Shown: in pieces, positions 1 through 5,028 of the stretch
Position numbering within the stretch: the stretch's first letter is position 1
How the letters are laid out: each line of letters opens with the position of its first letter
DNA from: Hyphomicrobiales bacterium
GTDB lineage: Bacteria; Pseudomonadota; Alphaproteobacteria; Rhizobiales; JAJFHC01
DNA length: 7,312 nucleotides
Assembly: GCA_021775835.1 (NCBI GenBank)
Contig: JAJFHC010000026.1
Coordinates: 1 to 7,312 of the forward strand
Direction of reading: 5' to 3'
Translations under genes and position numbers: made by a program
The notes under the pieces: generated by a model
Told to the model about the DNA's origin: nothing
The model's input: only the letters and a program-made list of their open reading frames with translations
Databases searched by the model: none

Positions 1-396
1 AATGTCGCCATCCCGCTTGAACTCAATGGCCGGTCGGATGCCGAAGCCCGCGCCGGGGACGGTCTTGAACGGGTGGGGCTGGGACACCGCTTGACCCATT
101 ATCCCGGCCAACTTTCCGGTGGCGAACAGCAGCGGGTAGCCCTTGCCCGGGCCCTGGCGTCGGGCGCCAAAGTCCTCCTGGCCGATGAGCCGACCGGCAA
201 TCTGGATCAGGCGACCGGTGAACAGATCATCGATCTTCTGTTCGATGTCCGGCAGGAGCGGGACATGACACTGCTGCTGATCACCCATGACCAGGCACTT
301 GCTGAAAAGTGTGAGCGGGTCGTCTCCCTCGCCGACGGTCAGATTGTATCCGACGACCGCCAAGGCGACGGCGCGCAGCGGCAGGAAGCGGTGTGA
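1..396 (+). CDS. ybbA: ABC transporter ATP-binding protein, YbbA/LolD type (5' truncated by window)
   Basis: This is the C-terminal 131 residues of an ABC ATPase, read in frame from base 1; the start and the Walker A loop lie upstream of the window. The visible part opens with [10 protein letters not shown], the Q-loop-distal segment typical of the LolD/MacB/YbbA class. It continues with the ABC signature [15 protein letters not shown] (fragment residues 38-52), Walker B VLLADEP with the catalytic Glu (58-64), the D-loop GNLD (66-69) and the switch His in LLLITHD (His 96). As a cytoplasmic subunit it should hydrolyse ATP to drive the FtsX-type permease encoded next. The stop codon overlaps the permease start (GTGA), so the two are almost certainly cotranslated. 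YbbA is preferred over LolD because the partner is a single large permease of about 840 residues rather than LolC/LolE. In many proteobacteria a tesA-type esterase lies divergently upstream, but that cannot be seen here. Confidence 0.93.
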   Translation, partial: NVAIPLELNGRSDAEARAGDGLERVGLGHRLTHYPGQLSGGEQQRVALARALASGAKVLLADEPTGNLDQATGEQIIDLLFDVRQERDMTLLLITHDQALAEKCERVVSLADGQIVSDDRQGDGAQRQEAV

Positions 397-2924
397 GCGG
401 CGGTCCGTTGTATCTGCGCCTGGCCTTGCGGGAACTGCGGTCGGGTACACAAGGTTTCCGCATTTTTCTGCTTTGCCTGATTCTGGGTGTTGCAGCGATT
501 GCCGCCGTGGGATCGTTCTCCGCATCACTGAAAGGTGGCATGGCACAGGAAGGACGTTCCATCCTGGGCGGGGACATCGAGCTGACGCTGGTTCATGTGG
601 AAATGCCTGCCGAGCAGCGTTCGTTCGTCGACAGCCTCGGGACGATCAGCCGGGTCGCCACCCTGCGGGCCATGGCAAGGCCCTTGCAGGGGGATGCCCG
701 AGGGCTGGTGGAAGTCAAGGCGGTCGAAGACAGCTATCCGCTGTTCGGTTCCCTGGCCTTGAACGGATCGGGTGATTTGCGCCAGGCGATCGGCGTGAAG
801 GGCGACGGTTGGGGGGCGGTGGTGGAAGAAACCCTTCTGGCAAAACTCGGCGTCGAGGTTGGCGAACAGTTGAAAGTCGGCGAGGCTCTGATCACGATTG
901 TCGATACGATTGCCCGTGAGCCCGACAGAATCGCCTCGGGCATGGCCATCGGACCGCGGCTGTTGATCTCGCAGGAAGCCTTGAAAGCCACCGCGCTGGT
1001 GCAGCCGGGAAGCCTGGTGCGCTGGCGCTACCGGGTCCGGCTCGATGATGCCTTTGCGGCGAACGTGAACGATACGCTCGATCGCCTGAAGCAGCAGTTC
1101 CCCGATGCCGGTTGGCAGATCCGGGACCGATCGAACGGAGCGCCGGGCATGCGACGGTTCGTCGACCGCCTGACGTTGTTCTTGACCCTGGTCGGTCTGA
1201 CAGCGTTGCTCGTGGGCGGCGTCGGTGTCGGCAATGGGGTCAAGAGCTACCTGGACAGCAAGCGCGATGTCATCGCGACCTACAAGAGCCTTGGCGCCAG
1301 TGGCGATCTGATTTTTCGCATTTATCTGGCACAGGTGCTTGTTCTGGCGGTCATTGCCATCATCGTGGGTCTGGTCGCCGGCGCTCTCCTGCCGGTTGTC
1401 GTCGGTTTCGCGGTCGAGACGGTGTTGCCGCTGCCGATCCGGCTCGGAATCTACGCGCAGCCCCTCATTCTGGCAGCCGCGTTTGGTCTACTGACTACTG
1501 TGACGTTCGCGGTATGGCCGCTTGGCCGGGCTCGGGATGTGCCGGCAAGCGCCCTGTTCCGCGATGTGGTTGCTCCGTCCCGCAGGCGGCCGCAATTCAA
1601 ATACATTGTAGCCATTGTCGTCGCACTGGGCGTTCTTGCAACCCTTGCCATCATCATGGCCGACGACCGTCGGATCACGATGTTCTATGTGGCGGGTGCG
1701 GCCGTCAGTTTCGCGCTTCTGTGGCTGATCGCACAAGGGCTGATGTTCTTGGCAGCCCGGGCGCCACGACCACGCCAGCCCGAATTCCGGCTGGGGCTTG
1801 CCAACCTTCACCGGCCCGGCGCGCCGACGCCCAGTGTCGTTCTCTCCCTGGGACTTGGCCTGACCCTGCTGGTGACCCTGTCCCTGATCGACGCCAACAT
1901 GTCACGCGAACTCAACGCCCGCATGCCGGCGCTCTCGCCATCGTTCTTCTTTGTCGACATACAACCTGACCAGCTCGACGGTTTCGAGGCACTTGTGCGC
2001 AAGACGTCGCCTGACGCTTCGATTGACCGGGTGCCGATGCTGCGCGGGCGAATCGTCCGGCTCAAGGACAAGCCGGTCGGAGAGATCAAGCCATCGCCGG
2101 ACGCGGCGTGGGTCATCAGCGGATCGCGGGCAGTCACATATTCCGACGTTCTGCCGAAGAACTCCACTCTGGAACGCGGTGAGTGGTGGGCGGCCGACTA
2201 CAGCGGACCGCCCCTGGTTTCGTTCGTCGATGATCTGGCGCGCGGCCTTGGCCTGGATATCGGGGACGATGTCACGATCAATGTGCTGGGGCGCGAGATA
2301 ACCGCCCGTATTGCCAACACCCGTTCGGTTGAATGGGGGACACTTCGGATCAATACGGTCATGGTGTTCTCCTCCAGTGCCCTGAAGGGTGCGCCGCATA
2401 CGCATCTGGCGACTGTAACCATGGACGAGGCGGGAGAGTTACCCCTCCTGCGCAAGGTGAGCGATGCCTATCCGAATATCACGGCGGTACGCATCAAGGA
2501 GGTCCTGGACACAGTCAATGGTCTGTTGAGCAAATTGCTGCTCGCGATCAGAGGGGCAAGCGGCATTGCCCTGCTCGCCGGGGTTCTGGTGCTTGCCGGC
2601 GCCATGGCGGCCGGTCACCGTAGCCGGATATATGATGCTGTGGTGCTCAAGACCGTCGGGGCCACGCGGAAACGGCTGATGACAAGTTATGTCTTCGAGT
2701 TTGCCGTGCTTGGGCTGGCCACGGCAGTCTTCGCCGTGTTGGCCGGGACTGCGGCCTCGTATCTTGTGGTGCGGTTTGCCATGGACGTGGGCTGGGTGTT
2801 CCTGCCGGCAATCGCCGGCTGGACCGTGGTGGGGGCAACCCTTGTGACTGTCGCCCTGGGCCTTGCCGGGACCTGGCGTGTGCTTGGCCAGAAAGCGGCG
2901 CCGGTTCTCAGAACCCGTGCCTGA
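393..2924 (+). CDS. ybbP: FtsX-like ABC transporter permease, YbbP family
   Basis: This is an 843-residue inner-membrane permease starting at GTG, whose first bases overlap the ATPase stop codon. Hydrophobic stretches suggest ten membrane helices near residues 24-46, 262-284, 310-343, 355-378, 403-423, 430-455, 478-499, 715-740, 765-793 and 803-829. Two large extracytoplasmic regions (about 47-260 and 500-714) match the duplicated MacB/FtsX plan. Both copies carry the cytoplasmic coupling-helix motif that contacts the ATPase: VIATYKSLGASGDLIFRIYL (293-312) and YDAVVLKTVGATRKRL (747-762). Length and domain order fit the YbbP branch, not LolC/E or MacB (one repeat each). With YbbA it forms a mechanotransmission-type ABC complex; E. 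coli YbbAP has been linked to the esterase TesA and to extraction of hydrophobic compounds from the membrane, so substrate transfer here is inferred. No intrinsic terminator is evident after the stop. The frame is intact throughout. Confidence 0.93.
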   Translation: MSGGPLYLRLALRELRSGTQGFRIFLLCLILGVAAIAAVGSFSASLKGGMAQEGRSILGGDIELTLVHVEMPAEQRSFVDSLGTISRVATLRAMARPLQGDARGLVEVKAVEDSYPLFGSLALNGSGDLRQAIGVKGDGWGAVVEETLLAKLGVEVGEQLKVGEALITIVDTIAREPDRIASGMAIGPRLLISQEALKATALVQPGSLVRWRYRVRLDDAFAANVNDTLDRLKQQFPDAGWQIRDRSNGAPGMRRFVDRLTLFLTLVGLTALLVGGVGVGNGVKSYLDSKRDVIATYKSLGASGDLIFRIYLAQVLVLAVIAIIVGLVAGALLPVVVGFAVETVLPLPIRLGIYAQPLILAAAFGLLTTVTFAVWPLGRARDVPASALFRDVVAPSRRRPQFKYIVAIVVALGVLATLAIIMADDRRITMFYVAGAAVSFALLWLIAQGLMFLAARAPRPRQPEFRLGLANLHRPGAPTPSVVLSLGLGLTLLVTLSLIDANMSRELNARMPALSPSFFFVDIQPDQLDGFEALVRKTSPDASIDRVPMLRGRIVRLKDKPVGEIKPSPDAAWVISGSRAVTYSDVLPKNSTLERGEWWAADYSGPPLVSFVDDLARGLGLDIGDDVTINVLGREITARIANTRSVEWGTLRINTVMVFSSSALKGAPHTHLATVTMDEAGELPLLRKVSDAYPNITAVRIKEVLDTVNGLLSKLLLAIRGASGIALLAGVLVLAGAMAAGHRSRIYDAVVLKTVGATRKRLMTSYVFEFAVLGLATAVFAVLAGTAASYLVVRFAMDVGWVFLPAIAGWTVVGATLVTVALGLAGTWRVLGQKAAPVLRTRA

Positions 2925-2985
2925 GGTGGTTGTGGCTGTCCTGTCGAGTTTGTTCAAACAATATTAACTAAAATCACCAGACATC

Positions 2986-3014
2986 TTGCAAATGGGACGG
3001 GAAATAACCATATT
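2986..3014 (+). promoter_or_regulatory. Probable housekeeping promoter of the BI-1 gene
   Basis: TTGCAA (2986-2991) and CATATT (3009-3014) are separated by exactly 17 bases, a good match to a sigma-70-type -35/-10 pair. Transcription would start near 3021, about 33 bases before the ATG at 3054. The surrounding 2940-3015 stretch is AT-rich compared with the neighbouring genes. This fits the BI-1 gene being transcribed separately from the ABC operon. It was identified by eye only. Confidence 0.45.
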
Positions 3015-3041
3015 CCGATCAATTGCGTTCGTTTGAGGGAA

Positions 3042-3046
3042 AAGGA
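3042..3046 (+). promoter_or_regulatory. Ribosome binding site fixing the BI-1 start
   Basis: AAGGA lies seven bases before the ATG at 3054. This supports that ATG, with protein start MADYDN, over the in-frame TTG at 3033, which would place the Shine-Dalgarno inside the coding sequence. The MADYDN start also agrees with alphaproteobacterial relatives as I remember them. Confidence 0.7.
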
Positions 3047-3053
3047 AGATTTA

Positions 3054-3809
3054 ATGGCTGATTATGACAACGGCGGCATGACGCGGACACAGAGTTCTGT
3101 GGGCCGTGCTGCGGCGCACGACATCGACGAAGGTCTGCGCAGCTATATGCTTCGCGTCTACAACTACATGGCGATAGGACTCCTGATTACCGGAGTGGCC
3201 GCGTACGGGGTTCACCTGTTGTCGTTTGATTCAACAACGGGCGGCTTAACCGCGCTGGGCAGTGCTCTTTACCTCAGCCCGCTCAAGTGGGTTGTCATGC
3301 TGGCACCCCTCGGAATGGTCTTCTTCCTGAGTGCCAGGGTGAACAAGATGAGTGTCAGTGGCGCCCAGATTACGTTCTGGATCTTTGCTGCACTGATGGG
3401 GATTTCACTGTCCTCGATCTTTATGGTTTATACCGGCGCCAGCATCACGAGGGTGTTTTTCATCACGGCGGCGTCCTTCGGCGCTCTCAGCCTGTTCGGC
3501 TACACCACAAAGAAGGATATTTCCGGCTGGGGATCGTTCCTTTTCATGGGGCTGATAGGCATAATCATCGCGTCGATTGTGAACATCTTCCTCGGCAGTT
3601 CAGCGCTCCAGTTTGCGATTTCCGTAATCGGCGTGCTCGTGTTTGCCGGCCTGACCGCGTATGACACGCAGCAGATCAAGGAAATGTATTTCGAAGGCGA
3701 CGGTGCACTCGCCCAGGGTCGCAAGGCGATCATGGGTGCGCTGAGGCTCTACCTCGATTTCATCAACCTGTTCATTATGTTGTTGTCGCTGTTTGGCAAC
3801 CGCGAATAG
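3054..3809 (+). CDS. Bax inhibitor-1 / YccA family seven-helix membrane protein
   Basis: This is a 251-residue integral inner-membrane protein. It has a polar N-terminus (MADYDNGGMTRTQ) and about seven hydrophobic helices near residues 36-57, 74-93, 106-127, 131-150, 161-180, 186-203 and 228-248. The family hallmark GLTAYDTQQIK (199-209) and the closing LRLYLDFINLF (230-240) are both present. Asp204 and Asp235 probably correspond to the aspartate pair that gates the pH-sensitive calcium leak in Bacillus YetJ. Length is normal for the family. Bacterial members (YccA, YbhL, YetJ) are linked to ion leak and to modulation of FtsH or membrane stress, but the role of the alphaproteobacterial branch is not established. 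The gene has its own promoter candidate and a strong terminator 20 bases after the stop, so it is probably monocistronic. The start is ATG 3054, not TTG 3033. Confidence 0.94.
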   Translation: MADYDNGGMTRTQSSVGRAAAHDIDEGLRSYMLRVYNYMAIGLLITGVAAYGVHLLSFDSTTGGLTALGSALYLSPLKWVVMLAPLGMVFFLSARVNKMSVSGAQITFWIFAALMGISLSSIFMVYTGASITRVFFITAASFGALSLFGYTTKKDISGWGSFLFMGLIGIIIASIVNIFLGSSALQFAISVIGVLVFAGLTAYDTQQIKEMYFEGDGALAQGRKAIMGALRLYLDFINLFIMLLSLFGNRE

Positions 3810-3829
3810 CAGGTTCGAAACATTTTGAC

Positions 3830-3864
3830 AAAACCCCCGGCGTCCTGGACGACCGGGGGTTTTT
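3830..3864. terminator. Strong intrinsic terminator, probably bidirectional
   Basis: CCCCCGG (3834-3840) pairs perfectly with CCGGGGG (3853-3859). The inner CGTC/GACG (3841-3844 with 3848-3851) extends the stem around a three-base loop, leaving one bulged A. AAAA precedes the stem and TTTTT (3860-3864) follows it. It therefore works as a Rho-independent terminator for the BI-1 gene on the plus strand, and on the minus strand, where the A-run becomes a U-run, for the convergent DUF2794 gene whose stop is 130 bases away. Confidence 0.9.
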
Positions 3865-3993
3865 GTTTGGGTGGATGGCGTTCGCGGGCGTCACACCTGC
3901 GCTAGATGCGAGGGTCCGCTGATTCGACAGAAGGATTGCGACTCAGGTCTGGTTCTTTGCGACCATCAAGCTCGAGTTGCCCCCAGAACGCCC

Positions 3994-4416
3994 TCAGGCG
4001 ATCACCAGGTGGGGTTTCCGGTCGATGGCGCGCAATACCTGTGCAAGGTCTTGCCCGCGCTTGAGGATCAGTCCTGTGGCCGTGACGATCGAATACGTGC
4101 CCTGCTTGCGGGCAAGGCGGGGTTGTTTTTCGATACGGTATAGGGGCATTTCGCTGCTACGGCGGAAAATCGAGAACACAGCCTTGTCCCGGGTTGCATC
4201 AATTGCGTAGTCGCGCCACTCGCCGTCAGCGACCCGTCGACCGTAAACCTTCAGTATTTCAGTCAGTTCGCGACGATGGAAAAATGTCTGTTCCGGCCAT
4301 TTGCCGTCAGATTTGCGGGCGTCCAGGCCGTCAGCAATGGGTCCCGGCTGTGAATTTCGGGTCGCGGATGCAGGCGATCGCGACCCAAACAACGCTATGG
4401 GCTCACTGTCACTCAT
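3994..4416 (-). CDS. DUF2794 family protein
   Basis: This is a 140-residue soluble protein. A variable, disordered-looking N-terminus (about residues 1-40, rich in Ser, Pro and Arg) is followed by the conserved DUF2794 core. The core contains FFHRRELTEILKVYGRRV, then EWRDYAID, AVFSIFRRSSEMPLYRIEKQ and TGLILKRGQDLAQVLRAID. I recognise this pattern as the alphaproteobacterial DUF2794 family, whose function is unknown. No catalytic motif, membrane segment or signal peptide is visible. The start is well supported by a consensus Shine-Dalgarno four bases upstream. It is convergent with the BI-1 gene and apparently monocistronic. It is a good marker that the host is an alphaproteobacterium. Confidence 0.9.
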   Translation of the reverse strand: MSDSEPIALFGSRSPASATRNSQPGPIADGLDARKSDGKWPEQTFFHRRELTEILKVYGRRVADGEWRDYAIDATRDKAVFSIFRRSSEMPLYRIEKQPRLARKQGTYSIVTATGLILKRGQDLAQVLRAIDRKPHLVIA

Positions 4417-4420
4417 TGCG

Positions 4421-4427
4421 CCTCCTT
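4421..4427 (-). promoter_or_regulatory. Consensus Shine-Dalgarno of the DUF2794 gene
   Basis: On the minus strand AAGGAGG is followed by CGCA and then the ATG at 4416. This is a full-length anti-16S match at slightly short spacing. It fixes the start codon and implies efficient translation. Confidence 0.8.
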
Positions 4428-4495
4428 CTCATGCGTGTCGTCAAAACAATACCCAACCATGTTCCCTCAGACACAGGCCGATGGCAAGGCCTGCT

Positions 4496-4524
4496 TTGTC
4501 AAGCAACCTCACGGACGTTCTATT
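4496..4524 (+). promoter_or_regulatory. Possible divergent promoter (plus strand)
   Basis: TTGTCA (4496-4501) and TCTATT (4519-4524) lie 17 bases apart, matching the sigma-70 consensus at five of six and four of six positions. Transcription would begin near 4531 and run into the inverted repeat and T-tract ending at 4707, giving an RNA of about 175 bases. The same bases read TTGACA on the minus strand. This is a sequence match only. Confidence 0.3.
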
Positions 4525-4629
4525 GGTTTTTGAATCTTTTCTGCTGAACAGGAAATAAATCACATTTTCGCCCTAGTTCAGCCCTTCCGAAGCCAAATTG
4601 AAACGCGATCTTGTCATCGTTGCCTCTAA

Positions 4630-4707
4630 GGCCCGGCTCTTAAAAGGCTCTCGGAAATCTCAGCCCCCCAGCCCCCCGAGACCCAATTGAGCCGGGCCAA
4701 TTTTTTT
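4630..4707 (+). terminator. Long-loop intrinsic terminator or structured small-RNA 3' end
   Basis: GGCCCGGCTC (4630-4639) is the perfect reverse complement of GAGCCGGGCC (4689-4698). AA and then seven Ts (4701-4707) follow. The 49 enclosed bases contain a second possible stem, TCTCGG (4649-4654) with CCGAGA (4676-4681), and a tandem 8-mer AGCCCCCC repeated at 4662-4669 and 4670-4677. The T-tract on one side only sets the plus-strand orientation. No annotated plus-strand gene ends upstream of it, because the preceding gene runs on the minus strand. What it terminates is therefore unknown: a small RNA, or a leader attenuating the downstream genes. Confidence 0.5.
4662..4677 (+). repeat. Tandem 8-mer AGCCCCCC x2
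   Basis: Two adjacent exact copies of AGCCCCCC lie in the loop of the inverted repeat at 4630-4698. On the minus strand this gives two runs of six Gs. In an RNA it would be an exposed C-rich single strand. Confidence 0.85.
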
Positions 4708-4779
4708 CCCAGTAAATGTTGCGTTCCGCGTATCGGTTTTAGTGTCTGCGTAATGGTTTAGGCAGTCCGGGAACAGACG

Positions 4780-4959
4780 ATGACGGAAGATTCAATCGAC
4801 CTGGATCGATGCATCTGGGACAGCGATTACCGCCAGCACGTGAAACAGTGCCTGAACACGTCAGGCGCGGACGGTGGTATGTACTTACACGAAAAAATGC
4901 GCAGCAAACTGGCACGCTACTGGGCGGCATTTTCACGCCGTGAGGATGAAACTACTTGA
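4780..4959 (+). CDS. Small hypothetical protein, 59 residues
   Basis: This is an intact short ORF from ATG 4780 to TGA 4957-4959. It starts MTEDSIDLDRCIWDSDYRQH, and its later part (EKMRSKLARYWAAFSRRE) is positively charged and could form an amphipathic helix. I do not recognise a family; there is no signal peptide, membrane segment or metal-binding cluster, and the two cysteines (positions 11 and 24) are isolated. In support, codon use resembles the neighbours (mostly C or G in third positions), a weak GGGA stands seven bases before the start, and no competing longer frame explains the stretch. ATG 4780 is the only usual start codon after the in-frame stop at 4759. It ends 69 bases before htpG on the same strand, so it could share a transcript. 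It may equally be a chance ORF. Confidence 0.4.
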   Translation: MTEDSIDLDRCIWDSDYRQHVKQCLNTSGADGGMYLHEKMRSKLARYWAAFSRREDETT

Positions 4960-4983
4960 TTTGTAGCGATACCTGAACAATAT
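4955..4983 (+). promoter_or_regulatory. Possible heat-shock (RpoH-type) promoter of htpG
   Basis: CTTGAT (4955-4960) and CAATAT (4978-4983) are 17 bases apart. The CTTG core and an AT-rich -10 of the form CNATAT resemble alphaproteobacterial RpoH promoters. The location, about 40-45 bases before the htpG start, and the usual heat-shock control of htpG make the match plausible. It overlaps the last codons of the small ORF. The -10 is not a strong match. Confidence 0.35.
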
Positions 4984-5028
4984 CACCCGCGAAATCTATC
5001 TTCAGAACATCAAAGGGATGATCAAGCG

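Larger units (their letters stand above)
4417..4779. other. Intergenic region with no convincing protein gene
   Basis: These 363 bases separate the minus-strand DUF2794 gene from the small plus-strand ORF. They should hold the DUF2794 promoter. A TTGACA on the minus strand (4502-4497) is the best -35 candidate, but no good -10 follows it. The plus strand has a possible promoter at 4496-4524 and the inverted repeat with T-tract at 4630-4707. Open frames that cross the region are short, lack recognisable domains and overlap the DUF2794 gene on the opposite strand. The remainder, including 4708-4779, shows nothing I can name. Confidence 0.6.

Noticed and set aside
2948..2959. GTTTG-TT-CAAAC inverted repeat after the permease gene as a terminator or operator
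   Set aside because: A five-base AT-rich stem with a two-base loop and no T-tract is too weak to call.
3033..3053. Seven-residue longer BI-1 start at TTG 3033
   Set aside because: The Shine-Dalgarno AAGGA lies inside this extension at correct spacing for ATG 3054, and family members start at the MADYDN position.
3871..4143. Plus-strand ORF of 90 codons after the terminator
   Set aside because: It overlaps the DUF2794 gene antisense and has a Cys/Arg-rich, domain-less translation, as shadow frames do.
4194..4558. Two overlapping plus-strand ORFs of 117 and 85 codons
   Set aside because: They run antisense to the DUF2794 start and into non-coding sequence, have unlikely composition and no recognisable motifs.
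4664..4677. G-quadruplex on the minus strand (two runs of six Gs)
   Set aside because: Only two G-runs are present, so an intramolecular quadruplex with four separate runs cannot form without splitting them with zero-length loops.
4631..4698. tRNA-like ends: GCCCGGC and GCCGGGC 60 bases apart could be an acceptor stem
   Set aside because: There is no T-arm TTCNA loop, no D-arm GG, and no plausible anticodon stem between them. The T-tract and C-rich loop fit a terminator better.
4531..4707. 6S RNA, suggested by the possible transcript length of about 175 bases
   Set aside because: The 5' end of such a transcript does not pair with its 3' end; the partner of the 3' stem is only 50 bases upstream, so the 6S closing stem is missing.
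4739..4936. Minus-strand ORF of 65 codons opposite the small plus-strand ORF
   Set aside because: It is rich in Cys, Pro and Arg with no ribosome binding site or domain. The plus-strand frame has the more natural composition.
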